The position numbers were made by a program, and so were the translations under genes. Of a stretch of 29,007 bases of DNA, positions 21,456 to 29,007 are shown piece by piece. The notes beneath the pieces are model-generated. The model was not told the DNA's origin. It saw nothing but the letters and a program-made list of their open reading frames with translations, and made no database searches. The DNA lies in contig CAZBBX010000027.1 in NCBI GenBank assembly GCA_964490325.1, forward strand, positions 1-29,007, read 5' to 3'. This stretch comes from DAOPJM01 sp964490325 (GTDB taxonomy: Bacteria > Bacillota > Clostridia > Christensenellales > CAG-138). Numbering within the stretch: position 1 is the first letter of the stretch; each line of letters starts with the position of its first letter.

Positions 21456-23119
21456 CAGACGATCTTGACCTTTCCCTTGGTGAGTCGGAACACGATCAGC
21501 AGCGAGAGGATGGTCGTCAGCGTGAGGATGGTGGCAAGCGCGGCGGCCGTGCCGTCGCTCATGCGCGTGACCTCCTGATAGATGGCGACCGCAATGGTGG
21601 AGGTCTTGCCGCTGTAGAGCATGATGGAACTGGACAGCTCATTGATGCAGGTGATCCAACTGAGCACCGCGCCCGACATGACGCCGGGCAGCATCATGCG
21701 GGTCGTGACCGTAAAGAAGGTGCGCATGGGCGACACGCCTAAGTTCACCGAGGCCTCCTCGATGAAGGGATCCATTTGATAGAGGAAGGCGCTGCCCGAA
21801 CGCACCGTATACGGGAGCTTGCGGATGATATAGGAGATGATCATGATTGCCGCCGTCCCGACCAAAACGATGGGCTTGCGGTTGAACGCCACGATCAGTC
21901 CGATGCCCAGCACCGAGCCGGGGATGACATAGGGGAACATGATGAGCGTATCGATGAGCGTGGCGACCTTGCCCTTTTTGCGCACCAAGACGTAGGACAC
22001 CAAGATGCCTATCACGATGATAAAGACGATGGCGATAAGGGAGAACACATAGGTGTTGGTGATGTTGCTGGAAAGCCTGCGCAGCATCGCCTGATAGTTG
22101 CTGAAGTTGATGCCCTTTACCACGCCCGAGAAGCTGCGCTCCACAAAGGACTGACAGACCACCACGATCTGCGGCAGGAAGGCAAGGAAGGTCACAAGGT
22201 AGATGGGCAGCGACGCCAGCACCCGCTTGCCGCCGCGCAGCTGCACCTCCTGCGGGGGACGCAGGGAGCTCATCTGGTAGTTCTTGCGGTCGACCACTAA
22301 CTTTTGGAAGCCCAGCACCAGCAAGGAGCAGAGCACGATGATGACGGACAGCGCCGATGCCATGTAGGGGTTTACGGCGCTCTCCGACATGTACTCGTTA
22401 TAGACCAGCACGGGCAGGACGGTGTAGCCCTCGCCAAGCAGCATGGGCGTGCCAAAGTCCGCCAGCGCCGTCATGAACACCATGATGCAGCCCGCAAGGA
22501 TGGAGGGCAGGATGACGGGCAGCGTCACCGTCCAGATGCGCCGCAGTTTATTCATGCCAAGGTTCTCCCCCGCTTCCTCCAGCGAGCTGTCGATGCTGTT
22601 CATGGCGCCCGAGGTATACAAGTAGATGTAGGGGAACAGGTGCAGCGTGAACACAAAGATGATGCCGTTGCGTCCATAGATGGTAGGCGCCGTCATGCCG
22701 ATGATATTAAACAGCTTGGCGACCAAGCCGTTGCGCCCCAATAAAATGATCCAAGAGTACGCGCCAATGAAGGGCGGGCTCATCAGCGACATGATGATGA
22801 GGATGTGCAGCAGCTTCTTGCCGATGATGTTGTAGCGCGTCATCAGATACGCAATGGGAACGCCCAAAAGCGTGGTGAACAGCACCGCAGCGATGCAGAC
22901 CACAAGGGAGTGGATAAGGGTGTTGTAGTAGTAGGGCTTGGTGAAGAAGCGTACAAAGTTATACAGCGTCACGCCCTCCACCTTGGTGGAGAACACGCTT
23001 TTTGTAAGGATGGTATAGAACGGATAGACGATGAACAGGCACAGCGCCAAGATGATGATAAGGCGCACAAAGAACCAAAAGTCCAAGCGAAAGCGTCCGT
23101 GCGTGCGTACTCCCTTCAT
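21455..23119 (-). CDS. Fused two-domain ABC transporter permease (FbpB/AfuB type)
   Basis: This 554-aa protein has about 12 TM helices, arranged as two binding-protein-dependent permease halves joined in one chain. Each half carries an EAA loop for ATPase contact: EEAGENLGMNKLRRIWTVTLP (about residue 190) and EEASVNLGVSPMRTFFTVTT (about residue 465). This fused form is typical of ferric-iron, 2-aminoethylphosphonate and hexose-phosphate importers of the FbpB/AfuB group. The start overlaps the ATPase stop as ATGA. The substrate cannot be called from the permease. The partner genes (AfuA/FbpA-like binding protein and a HAD phosphatase) leave iron or a phosphorylated compound as the main options. 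Confidence 0.92.
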   Translation of the reverse strand: MKGVRTHGRFRLDFWFFVRLIIILALCLFIVYPFYTILTKSVFSTKVEGVTLYNFVRFFTKPYYYNTLIHSLVVCIAAVLFTTLLGVPIAYLMTRYNIIGKKLLHILIIMSLMSPPFIGAYSWIILLGRNGLVAKLFNIIGMTAPTIYGRNGIIFVFTLHLFPYIYLYTSGAMNSIDSSLEEAGENLGMNKLRRIWTVTLPVILPSILAGCIMVFMTALADFGTPMLLGEGYTVLPVLVYNEYMSESAVNPYMASALSVIIVLCSLLVLGFQKLVVDRKNYQMSSLRPPQEVQLRGGKRVLASLPIYLVTFLAFLPQIVVVCQSFVERSFSGVVKGINFSNYQAMLRRLSSNITNTYVFSLIAIVFIIVIGILVSYVLVRKKGKVATLIDTLIMFPYVIPGSVLGIGLIVAFNRKPIVLVGTAAIMIISYIIRKLPYTVRSGSAFLYQMDPFIEEASVNLGVSPMRTFFTVTTRMMLPGVMSGAVLSWITCINELSSSIMLYSGKTSTIAVAIYQEVTRMSDGTAAALATILTLTTILSLLIVFRLTKGKVKIV

Positions 23120-24192
23120 CGGCTCAGCACCTCCCCCGTGAGCGCATCGTAGAGGCTGATCCTGTTGGGATCGAAGCGCAGGCGCACGCTCTCGCCAATT
23201 TCGTGCGTAAGCTCCGTGTCCTTGGTGTACTCGTTGACGATCAGGCTCTGCCCGTCGTCAAGCTGCACCTCATACTCCACAAAATCGCCCAAGAAGGTAG
23301 CAAAGCGTATGGTCCCCGGCATCCCCGTGTCGGTGAAGAACAGCTGCTCGGGTCGTGCGGAGATCGTTCCCCTGCCGCCAAACGAACGCCGCAGGACCAT
23401 GGAAAGCTCCAATTCGTCCTTGATGCTGACGCAGGCAATGCCCTCCTCGTTGGACAGTACGTCGCAGTCCAAGAAGTTGCTCACGCCGATGAAGCCCGCT
23501 ACAAAGGGGTTTTCCGGCTTGGCGTAGATCTCCTTGGGCGTGCCGATCTGCATGATCCGTCCGTCCTTCATCACGGCAATGCGGTCGGAGATGGCCAGCG
23601 CCTCCTCCTGATCGTGGGTGACATAGATGGTGGTGATCCCCAGACGGCGCTGCAGCTTTTTGATGACGGAGCGCATCTGCACGCGCAGCTTGGCGTCCAG
23701 ATTGGACAGCGGTTCGTCCATCAAAAGGACGCTCGGCTCGATGACAAAGGCTCTTGCCAAGGCTACGCGCTGCTGCTGACCGCCCGACAGCTCGCTGGGA
23801 CGGCGCTTGGCAAGGTGGGAGATCTGCACCAGCTCCAACGCGTCATCCACACGCTTTCGGATCTCCGCCTTTGGGGTCTTTCTTGCCTTCAGACCGTAGG
23901 CTACATTTTCCTCCACCGTCAAATGCGGGAAGATGGCGTAGTTTTGGAAGACCATGCCGATGTCCCGCTTATGGGCGGGAACGTCGTTGATGCGTCGTTC
24001 GCCAAAGTAAAACTCGCCGCCTTCGATGGAGTTGAAGCCCGCTATCATACGCAGCAGCGTCGTCTTGCCGCAGCCCGAAGGCCCCAGCAGCGTGAAGAAT
24101 TCCCCTTCCCGTATATCCAGCGACACGCCGTCCAGCGCCTTAAAATCCCCGTACAGCTTGACCGCATCCCGAATGATGACCTCATTGCTCAT
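23116..24192 (-). CDS. ABC transporter ATP-binding protein (FbpC/PotA type)
   Basis: This 358-aa ATPase has Walker A GPSGCGKTT (about 38-46), Q-loop VFQNYAIFP, signature LSGGQQQR (about 135), Walker B VLLMDEPLSNLD and H-loop VTHDQEEAL. A C-terminal TOBE-like regulatory domain (about 240-358) includes ISARPEQLFF. All catalytic residues are intact. It energises the fused permease downstream, with which it overlaps by 4 bp. The TOBE region is of the FbpC/PotA/UgpC kind and does not specify a substrate. It is separated from the binding-protein gene by a 137-bp spacer containing two stable hairpins. Confidence 0.93.
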   Translation of the reverse strand: MSNEVIIRDAVKLYGDFKALDGVSLDIREGEFFTLLGPSGCGKTTLLRMIAGFNSIEGGEFYFGERRINDVPAHKRDIGMVFQNYAIFPHLTVEENVAYGLKARKTPKAEIRKRVDDALELVQISHLAKRRPSELSGGQQQRVALARAFVIEPSVLLMDEPLSNLDAKLRVQMRSVIKKLQRRLGITTIYVTHDQEEALAISDRIAVMKDGRIMQIGTPKEIYAKPENPFVAGFIGVSNFLDCDVLSNEEGIACVSIKDELELSMVLRRSFGGRGTISARPEQLFFTDTGMPGTIRFATFLGDFVEYEVQLDDGQSLIVNEYTKDTELTHEIGESVRLRFDPNRISLYDALTGEVLSR

Positions 24193-24226
24193 GGTATTCC
24201 TCCCCCAAGCGTCCTATAGAAACCGT

Positions 24227-24272
24227 ATACCGCTCAAAACGGCGTCCCGTCGGGCCTCGTTTTCAGCGGTAT
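24227..24272 (-). promoter_or_regulatory. Intra-operon stem-loop, proximal to the ATPase gene
   Basis: A 15-bp stem with one mismatch joins ATACCGCT-C-AAAACG and CGTTTT-C-AGCGGTAT around a 16-nt loop, in the spacer between binding-protein and ATPase genes. There is no T-run. Such structures often protect the 3' end of binding-protein mRNA after processing. Confidence 0.55.
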
Positions 24273-24282
24273 CGACGTGATA

Positions 24283-24315
24283 AGGGGGACGGTCCTTTGT
24301 GTGGGCTGTCCCCCT
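24283..24315 (-). promoter_or_regulatory. Intra-operon stem-loop, proximal to the binding-protein gene
   Basis: AGGGGGAC and GTCCCCCT pair perfectly around a 17-nt loop, about 14 bp past the binding-protein stop. It is followed by TATCACG, so it is a leaky terminator or a mRNA stabiliser rather than a full stop. Confidence 0.6.
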
Positions 24316-24329
24316 AAGTTCGTTTCTGT

Positions 24330-25349
24330 TTAGCCGACCGTCAGGTCGTTCCACTTTTCAACGATGGCTTCCTTGTTGGCTGCCGCGTAGCTAAAGTCGT
24401 AGTTGCCCAGATCCAGCTCGCTCAAAGCGCAAAGGCCGGCAGGGGTCACATCGCTGCGAACGGGGCGGCGCGCCCAGTCCGCGTTCTGCGCGACCTGGCA
24501 CTCATAGCCCGTCACAAAGTCGATGAACAGCTTGGCGTTGTCCACGTTGGGGCAGCCCTTGATGAGAGCCACGCCGTCGGGAACTGCGGAGTTGGAGGCG
24601 GGATAGACAAAGCCGATGTCGGGATTGTCAGCATACAGCACGGCGGACTTTTCGATGGTCACGCCCAGCGCATACTCGCCCGAAGCGACCAGCTTATGGC
24701 AGTTGCCGGAGGATTCTTGGATCTTGCCGTCCAAGTTCGCAATGAACTTTTCGACCAGCGCCCAGCCTTCATCGATGGTGGGCTGGCTGAAGAGCATGGT
24801 GCAAAGCTGCGTGTAGGCGGAGCCGGACTTTGCGGGGGAAGCATAGGCGATCTTGCCCTTGAGCGCTTCGTTGCAGAGGCCTTCCCAAGTGGTCGGCACG
24901 TCGGCTTCATCGATCAGCGTCTTGTTGTAGATGAACACCATGGGCAGAGGGGATTCGCCGATCCACAGATCGTCGGCGTCCTTGAAGGCGTCAGCGATGA
25001 ACGAATCGTTGGCGCACACATACGGCTCAAAGTATTGTGCGTAGGCAGCCAAGGTGTCAGCGCCGCCGCCCCAAAGCACGTCGCCCTGCGGGTTCTCGGA
25101 CTCTGCGACCACGCGCTGGCACAGCTCGCCCGTGCCGCCGGTGATAACTTCGACCTGGATATCGGGATAGGTCGCCTGGAACAGCGCCACGCCTGCGTTC
25201 AGCGGGTCGGCGTCGTGGGGCGAATACACCACGAGTTTGCCGCTGTGTTCGGCAGTCGTGTCGCCGCTCTTGCTGTTGGAGCAGCCAAACATGACCAGAG
25301 CCATGACGACCACCAGCATAAGAGCTAAGATCCTCGATGCAGTTTTCAT
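24330..25349 (-). CDS. ABC transporter substrate-binding lipoprotein (FbpA/AfuA-like)
   Basis: This 339-aa lipoprotein has a basic start (MKTASR), a hydrophobic signal and lipobox VMFGC, so it is anchored outside the membrane. The mature part is a type-2 periplasmic-binding fold. It shows KLVVYSPHDADPLNAGVALFQATYPDIQVEVITGGTGEL at the N-terminus, WGGGADT, FIYNKTLI, GKIAYASPAKSGSAYTQL (the ligand-loop Ser/Gly cluster usual in FbpA/AfuA/PhnS proteins) and VPDGVALIKGCPN. ATG 25349 is chosen because GGGAGG lies 6 nt upstream. The SPAKSGSAYT loop is used for phosphate- or carboxylate-bearing ligands or Fe(III) complexes, and the Tyr pair of ferric-binding proteins is not obvious. That favours an anionic organic ligand, with moderate confidence. 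Confidence 0.88.
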   Translation of the reverse strand: MKTASRILALMLVVVMALVMFGCSNSKSGDTTAEHSGKLVVYSPHDADPLNAGVALFQATYPDIQVEVITGGTGELCQRVVAESENPQGDVLWGGGADTLAAYAQYFEPYVCANDSFIADAFKDADDLWIGESPLPMVFIYNKTLIDEADVPTTWEGLCNEALKGKIAYASPAKSGSAYTQLCTMLFSQPTIDEGWALVEKFIANLDGKIQESSGNCHKLVASGEYALGVTIEKSAVLYADNPDIGFVYPASNSAVPDGVALIKGCPNVDNAKLFIDFVTGYECQVAQNADWARRPVRSDVTPAGLCALSELDLGNYDFSYAAANKEAIVEKWNDLTVG

Positions 25350-25396
25350 AGATTCCTCCCAATACAAGATATGTTTTGTCCTTCCCTGGACGCTTT

Positions 25397-25425
25397 ATTA
25401 TAGCACCGTATACGTTAAAACGCAA
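25397..25425 (-). promoter_or_regulatory. Promoter of the ABC importer operon
   Basis: On the minus strand TTGCGT (25420-25425) and TATAAT (25397-25402) lie 17 bp apart. The leader of about 40 nt contains no clear riboswitch. Confidence 0.75.
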
Positions 25426-25479
25426 GAAATGTTATGCAAATGCAAAAAATAATCACAAATACTCAATGTTTATGCGGTT

Positions 25480-26349
25480 TTATGCCGGATCGGTCAGTCC
25501 CAGCGCCGACAGGGTGCGGGAAAAGCCGTCCTCCCATACGGGCGGCGCAATGCGATCCGCGGCCTCGCAAAGCAGGGGAACGGCGTTTCCGAGTGCCACG
25601 GCGTACCCCGCCGTTTGCAGCAGATCCAAGTCGTTGCCGCTGTCGCCAAAGGCGAGTACCGCTGAAAGGGGCAGCTCCAGCTGCCTGCAAAGCTCCTTTA
25701 GCCCCGCGCCCTTGCTCACGCCCTTTGCGGTGATCTCGATGTCGCGGCCGATGGTCGTAAGGATCTTCGCGTCAAAGCGGGCGTTCAGCTCACGTAGCAG
25801 CGCGCTTGCCGTCTCGTCATCGTCCAACATGCAGCCGATCTTTTCCAGCAGCCCCGCCCTTGCCTTTTGAAGCGCCGCCTTGCAGGGATCGTCGCTGAGC
25901 AGTACCGCCTGCTCGTCAAGACGCGCCAAAAATTCCTCGGTGCGGTCGGGTGCAAAGCCCCCGATGACCCGCGCCGCTAAGGTGGGGAAGTAGTTGACCG
26001 TGTCGGTGAACGCGTTGCAGCAGGGTGCGCAGCGTGCGGAAAGGAACCGCAGCAGCCCCTCCGCCGTGACCGCGTCCAGCGGATGTAAATGTAGATCCCT
26101 GCCCGTGCCGTGGTCGCGGATGCGGGCGCCGTTCGAGCTGATGCTGAAGCGTACGTCAAGCTCCATCAGCTCCTTCGGCAGCATAAGGTACTGCCGACCC
26201 GTGGCAGCAGCCGTAAATATGCCGCGCTCATGAAGCGAGAGGATCGCCCTGCGCGTTGCTTCCCGCAGGACGCCTTGATCCAGCACGGTGCCGTCCAGAT
26301 CGAAGGCGACCAGTCGTATCGTATTGGGGATCGGTCGATTAGTGCGCAT
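25480..26349 (-). CDS. Cof-type HAD-IIB hydrolase
   Basis: This 289-aa cytosolic phosphatase of the Cof/YwpJ class has motif I FDLDGTVLD, motif II TAAATGR, a large C2-type cap (about 90-200), the motif III Lys region DIEITAKGVSKGAGL and motif IV AFGDSGNDLDLL. All four catalytic motifs are intact. ATG 26349 overlaps the upstream HAD stop as TGATG, so the two are co-translated. Family members dephosphorylate sugar phosphates, pyridoxal phosphate or FMN. The exact substrate is open. Two HAD genes in one operon, with a third in the neighbouring operon, is a notable cluster. Confidence 0.92.
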   Translation of the reverse strand: MRTNRPIPNTIRLVAFDLDGTVLDQGVLREATRRAILSLHERGIFTAAATGRQYLMLPKELMELDVRFSISSNGARIRDHGTGRDLHLHPLDAVTAEGLLRFLSARCAPCCNAFTDTVNYFPTLAARVIGGFAPDRTEEFLARLDEQAVLLSDDPCKAALQKARAGLLEKIGCMLDDDETASALLRELNARFDAKILTTIGRDIEITAKGVSKGAGLKELCRQLELPLSAVLAFGDSGNDLDLLQTAGYAVALGNAVPLLCEAADRIAPPVWEDGFSRTLSALGLTDPA

Positions 26350-26993
26350 CACAGCTCCAAGTAGGCGGCCAAGGCCTGCACGTCTTGGAATACGGGAGCG
26401 CCGCTTTTGGCGATCGCGGCGGGAAGCTGGTGCCCGCCCACAAGGAGCGCGCAGGAGGAGCCGACCGCCTGCGCCACCTCGCAGTCGTGGGTGGTGTCGC
26501 CGATGAACAGCGCGGTCTTGGGATCCACGCCGTGCCTTTTCATAAAGTTTGCCGCAAGCTCGGCCTTGCTGTAGGCCAAGTCGTCCGTCAGTCCCAGCAG
26601 CTCGTCGAACAAGCCGTCCACGCCGTAATGCGCCGCCTGCTCAACAAGGCGGTCGCGCCGCGTGGCGGACAGCAGCACCTGCGGACAGCCGCAGGCGCGG
26701 ATGCGCGCTAAAAGCTCCCTGACGCCCTCGCGCAGCGGGCAGGACGCATATTCCGCCACATAGCGGGCGATATACTGGTCGGAGACCTGCTTGTAGCTTT
26801 CCTTTTCAAAGGTATAGCCGGAGCGGTAGTAGTAATCGATGACGGGAAAGGAAAACAGGCTGCGATAGGCGTCCGTATCGGCATGCGGCGTTAGGCCGCG
26901 TTCCGTCAGCATGTCGTTGGCAATGGTGCAGCATAGGTCGGTGTCGTTTAGGATGGTGCCGTTCCAGTCCCAGATCAATAGCTTTGCTTTCAT
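26349..26993 (-). CDS. HAD-superfamily phosphatase (phosphoglycolate-phosphatase-like)
   Basis: This 214-aa hydrolase has motif I WDWNGTILND, where the Asp nucleophile and second Asp are replaced by the D-W-N-G form seen in a branch of Gph-like enzymes. Motif II is LLSATRRD, and the motif III Lys lies in LAYSKAELAANFM. Motif IV is ALFIGDTTHDCEVA. A helical cap covers about 20-85. ATG 26993 has GGAG upstream and a promoter 31 bp before it. The longer frame to 27086 crosses that promoter and is not used. The N in place of the second Asp could slow or alter turnover. The substrate is unknown. Confidence 0.88.
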   Translation of the reverse strand: MKAKLLIWDWNGTILNDTDLCCTIANDMLTERGLTPHADTDAYRSLFSFPVIDYYYRSGYTFEKESYKQVSDQYIARYVAEYASCPLREGVRELLARIRACGCPQVLLSATRRDRLVEQAAHYGVDGLFDELLGLTDDLAYSKAELAANFMKRHGVDPKTALFIGDTTHDCEVAQAVGSSCALLVGGHQLPAAIAKSGAPVFQDVQALAAYLEL

Positions 26994-27023
26994 GCTTGGC
27001 TCCGTTCTACGTTCTTTTTTGGT

Positions 27024-27052
27024 AGTATAGCGCCTTATGCCACTTCGTGCAA
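27024..27052 (-). promoter_or_regulatory. Promoter of the HAD hydrolase pair
   Basis: On the minus strand TTGCAC (27047-27052) and TATACT (27024-27029) lie 17 bp apart, 31 bp before ATG 26993. Confidence 0.72.
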
Positions 27053-27059
27053 GCGCGGA

Positions 27060-27121
27060 AATAAACAAACCCTCCCGACAGGGCAAAAGCGACCAAGCGG
27101 CCGCTTTTACGAAAGGGAGGG
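27060..27121 (-). terminator. Terminator downstream of the MATE gene
   Basis: CCCTCCC (27070-27076 on plus) pairs with GGGAGGG (27115-27121), with an inner AAAAGCG/CGCTTTT stem. TTTGTTTATTT follows on the minus strand. The 223 bp between here and the MATE stop contain a TGCACAG/CTGTGCA hairpin (27305-27327) and no gene. Confidence 0.65.
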
Positions 27122-27344
27122 ATACTTATGAAAGAAGGAATTGCCCGTTGAGAATGCGTTGGAACCCCCACAGTCCCCGCACTCTCGATTGACAAATATA
27201 GGATACCAAATTCTTAATAAAAAATACAGTCCCAAGATGTATAAAAAATGCGAAATTTCTGTAAAGACGAACGGATGTTCCCCGTTCTTCCGCAGAGATC
27301 GCCGCTGTGCAGCAAGGCTTTGCACAGTTATCTATACATCAAGC

Positions 27345-28750
27345 TTATGCACAGCAGTCCGAGGGAACGGGCTTTAGCGCCGCTGCCGCGTGAGCAGCGG
27401 ACAGAGAGCGCGCTGTTGTGATAAGCACCGCTATGCAGGCGATCCCGGCCAGCAGATCCGCCGTGGGCATGGAGTACAGCACACCGTCCAAGCCGAACCA
27501 CTTGGGCAGCAGCAGCACCAGCGGCACCGCCAGCAGCACCTCCCTAAGGAGCGACAAAAACGACGACCGGCCCGCCTTCCCAAGCGATTGCAGGAAGATG
27601 AAGCTTGCCTTGTTGACGCAGGCCAAGGGCAGCATACACAGATAGATACGGAAGGTGCGCAGCGCAAACGTAAGGTAGAGGCCGCCCTCCCCGCCAAACA
27701 GCGCTGTCAGCTTGTCGGGGAACAGCTCCACCACGATAAGAGCGATCACGCCCAGCAGCGCCTCCGGCCTACAAGACGCCACAGAATGGCACGCGCACGG
27801 TCGCTGCGTCCCGCCCCCACGTTGTAGCCCACGATGGGGATGCAGCCCGCCGCCATGCCGATGGAGATGGAAATGACGATCTGAAAGACCTTCATCACGA
27901 TCCCCAGCACCGTCAGGGGGATGTCCTGTCCGTACGCGGACAGAGCGCCGTAACGCACCAAGGCGTTGTTGGTGACCGCCATTGCCACGACCACCGAAGC
28001 CTGCGAGAGAAAGCTGCTAAAGCCCAACGCAAGGATACGCTTTACAAGCGAAAAGCGCAGCTTTAGGTCGGCAAGCCGCAGACGAAACTGCCGCATGGTA
28101 AAGAGATAGTACAGCGAAAGTCCCGCCGAAAGGAGCTGCCCCGCCACCGTCGCAAGCGCTGCGCCGCGCATACCCCAGCCAAGCACAAAGATGGCCACCG
28201 CGTCCAAGATAACGTTGAGAACTGCACCCGAAAGCGTGGCGACCATGGCAAAGCGCGGAGAGCCGTCCGAGCGGATGATGGGGTTCATGGTGTTGGCGAA
28301 CATGTAGAAGGGGATCCCGATGCAGATGCAGGAAAAGTATTCCTGCGCATAGGAAAGATTCGCGTCCGTTGCGCCAAAAACACGAAGGAGCCTTTCCCCG
28401 CCCAAGACATAGGCAGCCGACAGCACAAGTCCTGCCGCAACGCAGAGCGTGACCGCGCTGCCTACGCCCCGCCTTGCGTTCTCGCCATCCCCCGCACCCT
28501 TGCGGATGCTGACGAAGCTGCATGCCCCGTCGCCTATCATGGTGGCAAGGGCAAGGGCAAGGACGGTCAGGGGGAAGACCACGTTGGTGGCGCCGTTGCC
28601 CAAGTAGCCCACGCCCCAGCCGATGTAGATCTGATCGACGATATTGTACAGCGCGCCCACCAGCAGCGAAATCACGCAGGGCAGCGCGTAGCGGCGCATC
28701 AGCTTGCCAACCCGCTCCTCCGTCAAATATGTCGTACTTTGTTGTTCCAT
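27345..28750 (-). pseudogene. MATE-family efflux transporter, frameshifted
   Basis: ATG 28750 has the strong site ACGGAGGTAAGT. The first frame gives about 320 aa of a normal MATE protein: EERVGKLMRRYALPCVISLLVGALYNIVDQIYIG, then FANTMNPIIRSDGSPRFAM, FLSQASVVVAMAVTNNALV and CIPIVGYNVGAGR. It then loses frame near 27775 and stops at 27746 (WRLVGRRRCWA). The remaining helices continue in another frame (EALLGVIALIVVELFPDKLTALFG...) to 27345. The total length of 1406 nt is not a multiple of three. One indel would restore a protein of about 468 aa, the usual size. MATE pumps export drugs or metabolites by Na+/H+ antiport. A sequencing or assembly error is as likely as real inactivation. Confidence 0.88.
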
Positions 28751-28780
28751 ACTTACCTCCGTTTACTCGCGATCCCAAAT

Positions 28781-28819
28781 AAAAAAGGCTGCGCTTCGTC
28801 CGCCCGGACTTACGCAACC
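28781..28819 (-). terminator. MATE leader hairpin 2 (terminator-like)
   Basis: On the minus strand GGTTGCG...GTCC pairs with GGAC...CGCAGCC and is followed by TTTTTT, 31 bp before the start codon. It lies inside the leader, between promoter and gene. Confidence 0.7.
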
Positions 28820-28846
28820 TTGCTGCTCGGCATCGCCTGTCGCCAC

Positions 28847-28877
28847 AAAAAAAGCGTAAGCCCGTTTGGACTTACGC
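28847..28877 (-). terminator. MATE leader hairpin 1 (terminator-like)
   Basis: On the minus strand GCGTAAGTCC pairs with GGGCTTACGC (one G-U pair) around a 4-nt loop, followed by TTTTTTT. The first arm is repeated exactly at 28806-28815, inside hairpin 2. Confidence 0.8.
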
Positions 28878-28899
28878 GTTTTTGCGACTCAACCTAATT

Positions 28900-28927
28900 A
28901 TTTTACCAAATTTATTGATTTTGTCAA
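28900..28927 (-). promoter_or_regulatory. Promoter of the MATE gene
   Basis: On the minus strand TTGACA (28922-28927) and TAAAAT (28900-28905) lie 16 bp apart. The predicted leader is about 140 nt and contains both terminator-like hairpins. Confidence 0.75.
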
Positions 28928-28954
28928 GCGCGAAATGTTGTTTTTTGCGCTTGA

Positions 28955-28982
28955 GTGAATTCCCAAAGTAACTTCCACAGTG
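28955..28982. repeat. Right copy of 28-bp inverted repeat near the window ends
   Basis: It is the exact reverse complement of 27-54. Immediately outside it the 10-mer AGTGGAATTT occurs twice (28979-28988 and 28991-29000), 12 bp apart, a pattern seen at the multi-repeat ends of some insertion sequences. Confidence 0.85.
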
Positions 28983-29007
28983 GAATTTGAAGTGGAATTT
29001 ACCGTGG

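Noticed and set aside
27128..27151. Seven-codon ORF (MKEGIAR) on the plus strand with a strong GGGAGGG site
   Set aside because: The apparent ribosome site is one arm of the terminator hairpin for the opposite strand, and no plus-strand gene follows that a leader peptide could control.
27305..27355. DnaA-box-like words (TTATGCACA, TTATCTATACA) suggesting an origin
   Set aside because: Only one near-match to TTATCCACA is present, no dnaA/dnaN genes are nearby, and the region is simply the AT-rich 3' flank of the MATE gene with a TGCACAG/CTGTGCA hairpin.

Overview
The window looks like part of a scaffold from a spore-forming member of the Clostridia. The evidence is a sporulation and germination block (spoIIR, sleB, ypeB), strong Gram-positive Shine-Dalgarno sequences, sigma-A-type promoters and GC-rich coding. 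The gene set would fit a gut lineage near Christensenellales or Oscillospirales, but that placement is inference. A run of exactly 100 N marks an assembly gap, and a 28-bp perfect inverted repeat lies near the two ends of the window, so the sequence is probably a metagenome or draft scaffold broken at repeats.

Layout. (1) 175-2471, minus: VTC-type polyphosphate polymerase, DUF4956 membrane protein, and a broken carbohydrate-binding lipoprotein. (2) 2711-6198, minus: a four-gene operon (DUF6935-like, Tim44-like, SPFH with zinc ribbons, DUF4428) behind a near-consensus promoter. A lone four-helix membrane protein follows at 6417-6890. (3) 7108-11508, plus: a response regulator, a large 7TM sensor with a kinase-like tail lacking catalytic boxes, and a HisKA_3-type kinase, translationally coupled. 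(4) 11620-14296, minus: spoIIR-sleB-ypeB. (5) 14468-15319: tRNA-Leu(GAG) with a perfect promoter, then an array of duplicated tRNA 3' ends, the assembly gap and REP-like repeats. (6) 15320-19978, minus: a GntR/FCD regulator, an M29-like metallopeptidase and two tandem M17 aminopeptidases. Across a divergent promoter lies a zinc-ribbon membrane protein (20203-20598, plus). (7) 20838-25349, minus: a ferric/sugar-phosphate-type ABC importer (binding lipoprotein, ATPase, fused permease) ending in a HAD phosphatase. (8) 25480-26993, minus: two more HAD hydrolases. (9) 27345-28750, minus: a frameshifted MATE exporter behind a leader with two terminator hairpins and a possible alternative antiterminator helix.

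The best candidates for undescribed biology are the tRNA-Leu tail array with mini-acceptor hairpins, the MATE leader switch, the SPFH/Tim44/DUF4428/DUF6935 membrane module, and the sensor pair in which one protein looks like a pseudokinase. Two genes (carbohydrate-binding lipoprotein and MATE) are disrupted. Raw reads would be needed to tell real decay from assembly error.
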